Positions 26,303-33,575 of a stretch of DNA of 50,586 nt are shown here, in pieces. Below the pieces are notes generated by a model that had not been told where the DNA came from, searched no databases, and was given only the letters and a program-made list of their open reading frames with translations. This DNA is from a virus. The position numbers and the translations under genes are program-made. How positions within the stretch are numbered: position 1 is the stretch's first letter; the number at the start of each line of letters is the position of its first letter. The DNA lies in the IMG/VR virus record IMGVR_UViG_3300025785_001206, positions 1 through 50,586 of that record; one strand, written 5' to 3'.

Positions 26303-26477
26303 CTTGTTTCTTGATTTCGTTTAAAATTTCTTTACGGTAGATTCCTATTAAAGTTTTTATTTCTTGTGCGTGTTTTCTGGCTCTTATCGATGCACTTCGG
26401 TTACCTTTTACGTATACTTTCTGAGTATCTACCGACATCTTTTCAACCAGCTCTTTTATTTTGGATAATGTTTCCAT
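26289..26477 (-). CDS. Histone H1-like (Hc1 family) protein (62 aa)
   Basis: A 62-residue helical basic protein: METLSKIKELVEKMSVDTQK, VYVKGNRSASIRARKHAQEI, KTLIGIYRKEILNEIKKQ. The pattern (helix, YVKGN-(S/A)-x-x-x-R-x-RKHxQE, helix) matches small histone-H1-like proteins of Bacteroidota and the chlamydial Hc1 N-terminal region, as I recall them. Such proteins bind DNA and may compact it or act on the nucleoid. In a phage it might help condense phage or host DNA. Its start follows an AT-rich leader; the next gene overlaps its 3' end by 14 nt. Confidence 0.7.
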   Translation of the reverse strand: METLSKIKELVEKMSVDTQKVYVKGNRSASIRARKHAQEIKTLIGIYRKEILNEIKKQDAGN

Positions 26478-26516
26478 AATTAATTTCGGTTTTTGATATT
26501 AATATACGGAATTTTT

Positions 26517-26972
26517 TCATTTTTTCAAGTTTTGTTCAAACAATTTATACACTTCTGTTAATAAATCAAGTTCAGACCTTGTTTTTTTATGATTGAAGTT
26601 GAAAAGTTTGGTAAAGTAATCTTTAATTAAATCTTGTTTATCCTCAATCTTCACAAAATAATAAGCTTCTCTGAAGAAGTTCCAAAAATAACTCTGTAAA
26701 TTTCCTCTTTCTTTGAAATAGATTTTTTCTTTTGAAAAGCTTTCGATTGTTTTATCCCAACACCATAAAAAATGACCCATCTGATCCTCTTCGTAAATCA
26801 TTACATCGGGGCCCAAATAGGTATTTTCTAATAACTCATAAAGGGATATTATAAAATCAAAAAAAAGCTCGGTTTTTTCGTGTGTTATGTTATAAGCTTT
26901 ATACCAAATATCAATCTGATGCTTATAATTTTCCGAGGATATAAACTCTAAATAATTTTCTGTATTTTCCAT
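26517..26972 (-). CDS. Hypothetical protein (151 aa)
   Basis: Not recognised. 151 residues, rich in aromatic amino acids and helices (KHQIDIWYKAYNITHEKTEL, FFDFIISLYELLENTYLGPD, GHFLWCWDKTIESFSKEKIY, YFWNFFREAYYFV). The layout looks like a compact alpha-helical cytoplasmic protein. There is no cysteine motif or membrane segment. About 40 nt of AT-rich DNA separates it from the H1-like gene downstream. Confidence 0.65.
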   Translation of the reverse strand: MENTENYLEFISSENYKHQIDIWYKAYNITHEKTELFFDFIISLYELLENTYLGPDVMIYEEDQMGHFLWCWDKTIESFSKEKIYFKERGNLQSYFWNFFREAYYFVKIEDKQDLIKDYFTKLFNFNHKKTRSELDLLTEVYKLFEQNLKK

Positions 26973-27020
26973 AATTCTTCTATACTATAATATAAAGACA
27001 AATTTATGGAAAAAAAAGAA

Positions 27021-28565
27021 TTATTGAGTTTTTTTATTGTAAGAAGCGATATTTTTCATTTTATTCATTTCTTCTAATAAAATATTTGAAAAATTAACTT
27101 TTGACTCATTAACAGGAACCGCTTCTTTAGGGTAAAGAACTCTTTTTTTCTTATCTTCCTCTCTATCTTTCATTTGTTTTTCTATCTTCTTTCCTGTTTC
27201 AGGAGTTGGGATACTTGAACCAGATTTTTCTTTAGCTTCTTTGCCTTTGTCAGCACCATTAGATGGTTTAATAGATGGTTTTTCTGTTGTAGGTGCGTTA
27301 CCCATTTTAGCATCACCATCAATTGACATTTTTAATCTGTCTTTGAATTGTTTAGACGGTTCGATATCGTAAGTTAAATTAAGAGGATTCGCTTTGTTTT
27401 TTGCAACTTCTTCATCTTGTTCTTCACTATTTGTTCTTGCGATTTTTTTCTCTTTTTCACCGACTTGATGTGGAAATTCAGGATTATCATTACCTTCAAA
27501 AGAAAGATAATCTTTCATTTTTTTCTCAGTATCTTTAATATGATCGTCGTTTTCTTTTTTACTTGCTTTCTTAGATTTGTCAGTGATTGTAATACCCGGT
27601 ACACCTGGTAATGATTCTTTTACTATTCTCTTAATTAATTCAACCATTTCAGTTTCAGTCAAACGAATTGTTCTCTTCTTTGATTCACTCATTGGTTGTT
27701 GCTCAGTTGGTGTATAATAAGCATCATTATCTTTAGCGTGCTCATCCATCATTTTACCACATTCTGTGCATTGCATATTTTCATCCAACGGTCCATAGCA
27801 CTCATCACAAACCATTTCATCAACAGGTTGTTTTTCAGTTGGTTGATATAAATCACCGTCGTGGTCTTTATCGTGTTCATCCATCATTTTACCACATTCC
27901 ATACACTCACCGCTTTCCATTAATTCACCACCACATTCATCACAAACGTGTTGTCCTTCTTCCATATGCATACCATCTGTTACTTGGTTAGCTCCACCTG
28001 CAGCATCTTCTTCCCACATTTGTCCACCACATTCCATACATTCATCATTTTCATTTAAACGACCACCACATTCATTACAGATTTTTGCATTGAACTCTTG
28101 TGGGTCATTTTCGTTAACTTCTTTTTTACCACGAAGAATTGCAAAATCTTGTGCATCAATATGACCATTATGATTTGCGTCCAATTTTTTTTGTCCGCCT
28201 TTTAACATTTCTTCCATTGATTTTGTGTTTTCCATATTTTCTAATTTTTCTCCCATAGAATCCAATTCATCTAACATATGGTCCTCTGACTTATATGATT
28301 TTTTTTCGATGATAAATTGTTTACCAGGATATTTTTTCTTTAATAGATCGATGTGTTCTCTTACTTCTTCTTCGGATTTACAAGTCGCAACTGGTTCACC
28401 ATCACACATAATGTGGTAAACTTCGTGTTTATTTTCAGTATCATTTTCGTTTACTGAAGGGTTTCCACCGTTACAAGATTCACAATCATATTCTTTTAAT
28501 ATGTTATTTTTAATCTTTTTTGTCACGGTTTCTTCGATTATCTTGTTTAATTCGCTAACTTTCAT
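27021..28565 (-). CDS. Acidic protein with EF-hand/dockerin-like motif and three zinc ribbons (514 aa)
   Basis: The N-terminus is MKVSELNKIIEETVTKKIKN. A single EF-hand/dockerin-like loop lies near residues 127-147 (LDANHNGHIDAQDFAILRGK). Three zinc-ribbon repeats follow between about 160 and 285, each of form C-x2-CGG/YG-x8-C-x2-CG (ICNECGGRLNENDECMECGG, VCDECGGELMESGECMECGK, VCDECYGPLDENMQCTECGK), then a segment RTIRLTETEMVELIKRIVKE found as a short helix in several phage virion proteins. The C-terminal 190 residues are highly charged and probably disordered. A TATTTATA box stops 3 nt before the ATG, placing it with the late genes. An internal virion, scaffold or assembly role is a guess from composition and promoter class. 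Confidence 0.75.
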   Translation of the reverse strand: MKVSELNKIIEETVTKKIKNNILKEYDCESCNGGNPSVNENDTENKHEVYHIMCDGEPVATCKSEEEVREHIDLLKKKYPGKQFIIEKKSYKSEDHMLDELDSMGEKLENMENTKSMEEMLKGGQKKLDANHNGHIDAQDFAILRGKKEVNENDPQEFNAKICNECGGRLNENDECMECGGQMWEEDAAGGANQVTDGMHMEEGQHVCDECGGELMESGECMECGKMMDEHDKDHDGDLYQPTEKQPVDEMVCDECYGPLDENMQCTECGKMMDEHAKDNDAYYTPTEQQPMSESKKRTIRLTETEMVELIKRIVKESLPGVPGITITDKSKKASKKENDDHIKDTEKKMKDYLSFEGNDNPEFPHQVGEKEKKIARTNSEEQDEEVAKNKANPLNLTYDIEPSKQFKDRLKMSIDGDAKMGNAPTTEKPSIKPSNGADKGKEAKEKSGSSIPTPETGKKIEKQMKDREEDKKKRVLYPKEAVPVNESKVNFSNILLEEMNKMKNIASYNKKTQ

Positions 28566-29132
28566 TTATATAAATATCTGTTTAATTTCATTTAATACAA
28601 TTTTTTGAACGTCTTTGTAAGGTACATTCAATTTCTGAGCCACTTCAGAAATGGCATTATTCAACTCATCGTAATTTTCGTGAATGAACTCAAGAGCATT
28701 GATGTCTCCCTTATTACAATAAGGGAATTTTTTGCACTTATCTTTTGGTTTAACATAAACTCCTCCTGGACCTCCAAATTTTGGCCATTTCTTATCTTTA
28801 ACTGCTCTACCTTTATAGATACTATCAGGACCATCAATTTTTAAAGGGTTCTTACGTCCTTTTGGTGATGTACCAAAAGCAGGTACTGTGTATGCTCCTG
28901 AAGAACTTGCACCAGTTGCTTCATCTGCTTGTATCTTCTTCTCTTCGAAATTGTTAACTTTTTTAATTCCTTTTCTTTCACCACCAAAAGCAGAATTACC
29001 ATTATAAGCTCCTGCAGAAGATGCTCCCATCATTTCATCAACTTCTTTTTCTTTATCCATTTGACGGTCTATGTTACATATACATTTAGACATCGGTCTA
29101 TCACATCCATCACAATATTTTTTGTTTTCCAT
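28566..29132 (-). CDS. Virion-associated-like protein with GASSAGAY repeats (188 aa)
   Basis: Begins with a putative zinc-binding segment (YCDGCDRPMSKCICN). Two copies of a short motif follow, DEMMGASSAGAYNGNSAFGG and DEATGASSSGAYTVPAFGTS, each about 20 residues. Motifs of this kind occur in proteins of many large phages, where they may be attachment or processing sites, but their role is not known to me. The C-terminal half has CKKFPYCNKG and a helical tail (NYDELNNAISEVAQKLNVPY). It is directly abutted to the 514-residue gene downstream, whose promoter-like box overlaps its last codons. Confidence 0.65.
   Translation of the reverse strand: MENKKYCDGCDRPMSKCICNIDRQMDKEKEVDEMMGASSAGAYNGNSAFGGERKGIKKVNNFEEKKIQADEATGASSSGAYTVPAFGTSPKGRKNPLKIDGPDSIYKGRAVKDKKWPKFGGPGGVYVKPKDKCKKFPYCNKGDINALEFIHENYDELNNAISEVAQKLNVPYKDVQKIVLNEIKQIFI
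28569..28576 (-). promoter_or_regulatory. Late-promoter-like motif TATTTATA
   Basis: Perfect TATTTATA on the minus strand, 3 nt before the ATG at 28565, overlapping the end of the upstream reading frame. Confidence 0.5.
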
Positions 29133-29133
29133 A

Positions 29134-29367
29134 TTATCTTACACTTTTTAATGCTGATTCCCAAGATGACTTTCTTTGCCATAATGTTTTAAATAATTCT
29201 ACAACAACCTTAGTAGATAAATCAACAATCTTTTCGTCTATTTTTTTTGTCCCCAACTCATCCTGAATCATTTTTACAACAAGTTTAGTTGCGTTGGTTG
29301 AACTCATAAAACGTTCAATTTCTTTCTCTACTATTCTTTCAATTTCTTTTTTATCTTGTTCTGTCAT
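29134..29367 (-). CDS. Small helical protein (77 aa)
   Basis: Not recognised. 77 residues, almost entirely helical (MTEQDKKEIERIVEKEIERF, then KLVVKMIQDELGTKKIDEKI, VDLSTKVVVELFKTLWQRKS). It lies 5 nt downstream of the 192-residue gene and 1 nt upstream of the next gene, so it is part of a tightly packed operon. It may be a small virion or scaffold component by context only. Confidence 0.6.
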   Translation of the reverse strand: MTEQDKKEIERIVEKEIERFMSSTNATKLVVKMIQDELGTKKIDEKIVDLSTKVVVELFKTLWQRKSSWESALKSVR

Positions 29368-29372
29368 ATCCC

Positions 29373-29951
29373 TTAAATCATTGCTTTTCTTTTATTCAAC
29401 AAATCTTCCATCGCAGTTTTGAATGTTCCTGTATTGAATTTCAATAAGTTAGTGATAGCTTCCATTACATTATTATCCACAGCCAACATATTTGCATTCA
29501 TATAAAATCCTTCATCTTTCCCTGCAATAAGTGTGAAAATTACGTTATTGTCTCCTTCAAATGGAATTTTACCATCTAATCTTATTTGATCTGGTGTAAT
29601 AGTAAATCCTGGATCGTAATCAGCTAATTGTGAAACTTGGCTTGAAAAATTGTCAATTAATTGTGAGATTGCATTTTGTTGAGCATCATCTAAATCTTTA
29701 CCATTTTCATAATGTACATCGACATCATTAATATTAGTAACGTCGTCTGCTCTTTTTTCACTTGCAACGGTTTCCTTATTTGAACCGAATTCAACAGGTT
29801 GTTGAGCTGCATTTGAGCCTGCATTATTTGGTGGCGAATCAAACTGTCCAGCTTCTTCTTTTATTATTTTATTTGTTGCTACTTTAGATTCGTTAAGATT
29901 TCTAATAGTATTCAACATTTTTTTAGTCTGATCGTAATTGTTCATTTTCAT
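29373..29951 (-). CDS. Hypothetical protein (192 aa)
   Basis: No family recognised. The N-terminus is helical (NYDQTKKMLNTIRNLNESKV), followed by a low-complexity polar stretch (GQFDSPPNNAGSNAAQQPVE), a helix (DAQQNAISQLIDNFSSQVSQ) and a beta-rich C-terminal half (PGFTITPDQIRLDGKIPFEG, NVIFTLIAGKDEGFYMNANM). Overlaps the end of the amidase-like gene by 29 nt. A TATTTATA box at 30000-30007 lies inside that upstream gene, 48 nt before this start. A head or assembly role is possible by operon context, not by sequence. Confidence 0.6.
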   Translation of the reverse strand: MKMNNYDQTKKMLNTIRNLNESKVATNKIIKEEAGQFDSPPNNAGSNAAQQPVEFGSNKETVASEKRADDVTNINDVDVHYENGKDLDDAQQNAISQLIDNFSSQVSQLADYDPGFTITPDQIRLDGKIPFEGDNNVIFTLIAGKDEGFYMNANMLAVDNNVMEAITNLLKFNTGTFKTAMEDLLNKRKAMI

Positions 29952-30552
29952 TTGTATTATTGAAAAAAACCCTAAAATTGAAAGAAGGGTTTATATCTGT
30001 ATAAATACTTGAAAAATTCGATTTACATACAATTCCTTTGAAATTAGAAGCATTTTCAAGATATCCTTGTGATGGTGGGGTTTGTTTGATTATATTATGT
30101 TTGTCACATAAAAAATTACATAGCTGAGATAAAGAATTTAATTGTCCTTCATTGTACTTATCCCAAAAATGGTGATTTCTCCAATTTTTGACATACGGTT
30201 CAGCTCGATAAGGATCGTCTATCCAATTGTATAAAACACCTGTAATGGTATTTTTGGTCAGCCATCCTAAATTTTCTATGGCTATTTTAATCATTTTTTT
30301 ATCTACATCAGGTTTATCAAATGTATTTGAACTATAGTTTGTGTCAAATAATTGATATACGTTTCCCAATTTTGTAACAATGAAATGAGGTATATCATTG
30401 TACTTACCGTTTTTACGATGTTTTATTTTATTGATAAAATCATCAGCTCTTCTTTGTGTATCATATAGAAATATCTGATTTTTAACCGTTTTCTTCTTAA
30501 CGATGTTCAATTTAGTTTTATCTAATATTTCTACGTCTTGTATTGTTAACAT
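29923..30552 (-). CDS. Amidase-like (PGRP/T7 lysozyme fold) protein with degenerate zinc site
   Basis: The order of elements resembles N-acetylmuramoyl-L-alanine amidases: a first strand IFLYDTQRRADDFINKIKHR, then DIPHFIVTKLGNVYQLFDTN, MIKIAIENLGWL, NEGQLNSLSQLCNFLCDKHN and FKGIVCKSNF ... INPSFNF. In active enzymes the first strand carries a zinc-binding His (HHT); here it reads YDT, and the His-Ala-Gly-type segment is also missing. One conserved His (IPHFIV) and a Cys (GIVCKS) remain. It may therefore be an inactive, structural or peptidoglycan-binding derivative, or a divergent enzyme. It overlaps the upstream frame by 35 nt. Confidence 0.55.
   Translation of the reverse strand: MLTIQDVEILDKTKLNIVKKKTVKNQIFLYDTQRRADDFINKIKHRKNGKYNDIPHFIVTKLGNVYQLFDTNYSSNTFDKPDVDKKMIKIAIENLGWLTKNTITGVLYNWIDDPYRAEPYVKNWRNHHFWDKYNEGQLNSLSQLCNFLCDKHNIIKQTPPSQGYLENASNFKGIVCKSNFSSIYTDINPSFNFRVFFNNTNENEQLRSD
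30000..30007 (-). promoter_or_regulatory. Late-promoter-like motif TATTTATA (intragenic)
   Basis: Perfect TATTTATA on the minus strand inside the amidase-like gene, 48 nt before the ATG at 29951. It might drive the downstream gene, or be chance. Confidence 0.25.
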
Positions 30553-30802
30553 TTCTTGATGCTACTCTTTTTTCTATGTGTAATGGTGGTTGCACGGGTT
30601 CATCTTCAGTAGTTGGTATTATAACTTGGTTATTTTCCAAATCATAAACCACTGAATTAGGATTTGTTTCATCCTTCTCGACGTGTATTTCAACAGGTTG
30701 GGATGGAGTTGGTTCCGGTGTATCGTAAATAATCCTTGGTTTTCCGTATTTGTAATATAACGGAAGGTTTATTGCATTATAAGGTGAAATTGTTGAACCC
30801 AA
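30518..30802 (-). CDS. -1 frame extension of the membrane coiled-coil protein (94 aa from TTG)
   Basis: This frame has no ATG at all; the only near start is a TTG at 30802. However, it is open upstream to 30850 and reaches back through the A10 tract at 30830-30839. A -1 shift there joins it in frame to the 481-residue protein (through EKKKSLEEPPTPTLGS). The product is proline- and acid-rich (PEPTPSQPVEIHVEKDETNP) with a basic end (RNVNNTRRRNIR), continuing the acidic cytoplasmic tail of the upstream protein. Either programmed frameshifting or a homopolymer error in the assembly would explain it. An independent TTG-started gene is the less likely option. Confidence 0.55.
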   Translation of the reverse strand: MGSTISPYNAINLPLYYKYGKPRIIYDTPEPTPSQPVEIHVEKDETNPNSVVYDLENNQVIIPTTEDEPVQPPLHIEKRVASRNVNNTRRRNIR

Positions 30803-30822
30803 TGTTGGAGTTGGGGGTTCTT

Positions 30823-32268
30823 CTAAAGATTTTTTTTTTCGTTGTCCTCTTCAGGTACAACGTCTAATGTCGTTGGTTCGTTACTAAATGTTTCCGTTTC
30901 AACATCGTTTAAAACTTGTAACATATCATCGGGAAGTTGCCCTTCTTCAAATGTTAATTCAGGTTCATTGTCTACTGATTCATCAATTGGAATGATTAAT
31001 TCTTCGTTTTCTTGGTAAATATTTTCAATATTTGTTTCAATAGTAGAAAAATTTTGTTCTTCTTCATCTATTGATGGTTCAATAGTAGAAACTTCTTCAT
31101 CAATCATCGGATTATCAAATGGTTCATCATATAAACCCATATCCTGATTATTTTGTATCATTTCACCAATCGGGTCTCTATATGTTTCTTTAATAACTTT
31201 ATAATCGTTATCAAGTCCACCTTTTTCTCTTGGTCCACTATTTGCTAGTGCACCTGTCGGTTCATCTTCAGGAAGTACAGGACCGTGTAATGCTTCTCTT
31301 TGAGCCTCATATTTTTGCATTCTTTCCCAAACTTCATCGGGAAGATTTGACCAAGGTTTTTGATTCACTTCTTCTTCATACTTCTTAGCACCTTCTTTCA
31401 ATGCTTCGTTTGGTTCGACTGGTGTTTTAGAAAATATATATTTTTCTAAAATTTCTAAATCATTTTTACTTAGAATAAGTGGAACTTCATCTGTATCAAT
31501 AGTATCTTTAATTGGTTTATTTTCATTTCCAGTTGGTTTACCATCCAATACCAATTGATTGAATGCAATTACTAAAGCAATTGCCAATGGATCGAAAACA
31601 ATTACTATTAATATTATGAAAAATTTAACTACGGAATTCAACGGTACGTTAAAAGCTTGCGCAACAAATCTGAATCCTCCAACTTCTTTTTCCAAGTTAA
31701 TATTATTATTTTTAATTTCGTTGATATGGCCATTATAAACAACATTTGAATCTTGTAACGAACTTATTTTATCTGATATAAGTTTTGTTTGTTTATCACG
31801 ATTATCGATAGATTTTAATAAACGATTGTTAACTTTATTATCTAATAATTTACCTTGGTTTTGTTGTAAATTAGTTAATTGTGTTATTAAGTTAGTAATT
31901 TGAGAAGTGTTGGAAGTAATTTTATTATTCCAAACATCAATTTCTCTTTGTACTTGTTCTAATTTAATATTTTGTTGTTGGAAAGCATTTGATAGGTAAC
32001 CAAATATACCTGCAGACGTAATTGTCATTAGGATAACGACAGAAATTGTTAGGTACCATTTATTAATACCTTGTATCTCAGACCATTTTTGTTTGAGGTA
32101 TGTTGCGGTAACTAATTTAGCAAATTCTAAAGAACCAGCCATAACCATAACGGCAATTGCTGCTCCGCTAAATAATACCGCTAAACCTGTTACTGAAAAA
32201 TATGCTGCGCTACCAGCAATCATAAAAGCAGCAATAGCTATCAAATATTTTAACCAATCATTTCTCAT
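30823..32268 (-). CDS. Membrane protein with coiled coil and acidic cytoplasmic tail (481 aa)
   Basis: Membrane helices lie near residues 6-24 (YLIAIAAFMIAGSAAYFSV), 27-48 (GLAVLFSGAAIAVMVMAG), 72-92 (YLTISVVILMTITSAGIFGY) and about 215-238 (VVKFFIILIVIVFDPLAIAL). Between the third and fourth is a long coiled coil (about 95-205; LEQVQREIDVWNNKITSNTS and on). The rest is an acidic, probably disordered tail with conserved-looking NLPDEVWERMQKYEAQRE. Coil-containing membrane proteins of this kind are seen in large phages of unknown role; superinfection exclusion or membrane-associated assembly are possibilities. A TATTTATA box ends 4 nt before the ATG. The stop lies just after an A10 slippery run. 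Confidence 0.8.
   Translation of the reverse strand: MRNDWLKYLIAIAAFMIAGSAAYFSVTGLAVLFSGAAIAVMVMAGSLEFAKLVTATYLKQKWSEIQGINKWYLTISVVILMTITSAGIFGYLSNAFQQQNIKLEQVQREIDVWNNKITSNTSQITNLITQLTNLQQNQGKLLDNKVNNRLLKSIDNRDKQTKLISDKISSLQDSNVVYNGHINEIKNNNINLEKEVGGFRFVAQAFNVPLNSVVKFFIILIVIVFDPLAIALVIAFNQLVLDGKPTGNENKPIKDTIDTDEVPLILSKNDLEILEKYIFSKTPVEPNEALKEGAKKYEEEVNQKPWSNLPDEVWERMQKYEAQREALHGPVLPEDEPTGALANSGPREKGGLDNDYKVIKETYRDPIGEMIQNNQDMGLYDEPFDNPMIDEEVSTIEPSIDEEEQNFSTIETNIENIYQENEELIIPIDESVDNEPELTFEEGQLPDDMLQVLNDVETETFSNEPTTLDVVPEEDNEKKNL
30830..30839 (-). other. A10 slippery tract, candidate -1 frameshift site
   Basis: On the coding strand the sequence is GAAAAAAAAAAT: ten A residues four codons before the zero-frame TAG at 30823-30825. 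It contains A-AAA-AAA, a known efficient -1 slippery heptamer in bacteria. The -1 frame is open for a further 100 or so codons. I see no obvious stable stem-loop at the right distance downstream. Confidence 0.5.
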
Positions 32269-32271
32269 GTA

Positions 32272-33087
32272 TTATAAATATTTTAATAACTCATAACTCT
32301 CATTTCTGAGTTTTTTTATTGCTTTATCTCTCAATTGTCTAATTCTTTCTTTAGTACAACCAAACTCTTCACCCAAATCTTCTAAATTAGACTCGATACC
32401 ATTCAAACCATAATATTTTTCAATAATCACTTTTTCTCTTTCATCAAGGTTTGCTAATAATTGAGAAACTTTCTTTTTTATTTCTTCAGGAGAATTAATA
32501 ATGTCTTCAGGAGTTTCGCAATTGTTGTTAGGTATGATATCAATTAATTGATCACCATCCTCATTAATATCGTTATATAAACCAACACAATATGGATATG
32601 AGCTATTTTCACTTTCGTTAGCTAATAGACCTGAAATCAACAAATAATTTTCGTCATTTAGTTCATCCTTCCTTTGTTTTTGTGCATCTTGAATAATATT
32701 CGATGGGAGCCTGATAGTTCTTGAATTATCATTCAAAGAAGAAAATATTGTTTGTCTAACCCAATGAACTGCATATGAAATAAATTTAACTCCACTAGTA
32801 GGGTCGAATCTTTCAGCTGCTTTAATCAAACCTAAATTACCTTCCGAAATCACATCTAACAAATCCATACCTTGGTTTTGATACATTTTAGCAACAGAAA
32901 TAACAAACCTTAAATTACCTAAGATTAATTCATTATGTAATTTTTGTTTGGTTTCTTTGTCTAAATTCTTATTTGTTAAAATTTCAAAAATTTCTTCTTG
33001 TCTTTCGTGAGAGATTACAGGAATTTTGCGAATATCTTTTACATATTGTGCAATTTCCTCTGCGTTTAAAATTGTTGATTTTTTCAT
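32272..33087 (-). CDS. Sigma-70 family RNA polymerase sigma factor
   Basis: The start is placed at 33087 (MKKSTILNAEEIAQYVKDIR) because the frame upstream to 33138 is an unconserved 17-residue extension. Region 1.2-like sequence is followed by region 2 (NLRFVISVAKMYQNQGMDLL, SEGNLGLIKAAERF, FISYAVHWVRQTIFSSL), RTIRLPSNI (region 3.0) and region 4 with its helix-turn-helix (REKVIIEKYYGLNG, LGEEFGCTKERIRQLRDKAI). At 271 residues it is close in size to bacterial primary-like sigmas of Bacteroidota without region 1.1, with an acidic insertion between regions 3 and 4. It probably redirects host RNA polymerase to phage promoters, perhaps the TATTTATA boxes seen here. It sits 4 nt before the next gene's promoter-like box. 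Confidence 0.88.
   Translation of the reverse strand: MKKSTILNAEEIAQYVKDIRKIPVISHERQEEIFEILTNKNLDKETKQKLHNELILGNLRFVISVAKMYQNQGMDLLDVISEGNLGLIKAAERFDPTSGVKFISYAVHWVRQTIFSSLNDNSRTIRLPSNIIQDAQKQRKDELNDENYLLISGLLANESENSSYPYCVGLYNDINEDGDQLIDIIPNNNCETPEDIINSPEEIKKKVSQLLANLDEREKVIIEKYYGLNGIESNLEDLGEEFGCTKERIRQLRDKAIKKLRNESYELLKYL
32273..32280 (-). promoter_or_regulatory. Late-promoter-like motif TATTTATA
   Basis: Perfect TATTTATA on the minus strand, 4 nt before the ATG at 32268 and overlapping the last codons of the sigma factor gene. Confidence 0.5.
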
Positions 33088-33134
33088 TGGTAGTATGTGC
33101 GGTTGGTTTGTGTTATAAAAATACTGAAAAAAAA

Positions 33135-33575
33135 TCAATTTTCAAAATTATCTAAGAAGTTTTTTTCTTCGGGAGTTAAACTTTCTACCCCCATTTTTTC
33201 TATCTTATCCAATAGTTGATCCAAATCCATTGATTCAGGTTTATGAAAATCCAATAACATCATTGTACTTTCCGAAAAAGGTTTGAATATAAAATCTTTA
33301 ACATCTTTGGGAAGATGTGCTATGACAATGCTGTCTCTTTCAAATATGAAATAAAACTTAATATTTTCATTTCTTAATGCCTCATTCAATTCATCTGATA
33401 GAGTTACATCATCTAAATCTGAATCAAATATTATAATAATATTGTTATTGTTGGTCTCAATAACATACTTCAATGAGTTTATTGTTGGATTCATACCGAA
33501 AACTTCGGTGCAAAAAAATTCAACATCTTCGTGATCATCGAAGTCTGCAAATAAAAACAAAATAAAAGTCTTCAT
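33135..33575 (-). CDS. Hypothetical protein with rhomboid-tail-like C-terminus (146 aa)
   Basis: The first 105 residues look like a small alpha/beta domain (MKTFILFLFADFDDHEDVEF, NNIIIIFDSDLDDVTLSDEL, IKFYFIFERDSIVIAHLP). The C-terminal 30 residues (MDLDQLLDKIEKMGVESLTP then EEKNFLDNFEN) match the short helical motif I recall from the C-termini of Bacteroidota rhomboid proteases and related proteins (LD-LLDKI-x-K-x-G-x-x-SLT-x-EK-x-FL). That motif's function is not known to me. The gene abuts the anchored protein upstream with no gap, and the sigma factor follows. Confidence 0.65.
   Translation of the reverse strand: MKTFILFLFADFDDHEDVEFFCTEVFGMNPTINSLKYVIETNNNNIIIIFDSDLDDVTLSDELNEALRNENIKFYFIFERDSIVIAHLPKDVKDFIFKPFSESTMMLLDFHKPESMDLDQLLDKIEKMGVESLTPEEKNFLDNFEN

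Noticed and set aside
32272-33138. Sigma factor with a start at 33138
   Set aside because: The first 17 residues (MIFFQYFYNTNQPHILP) do not resemble any sigma region and overlap the upstream stop; Met at 33087 directly precedes region 1.2-like sequence.
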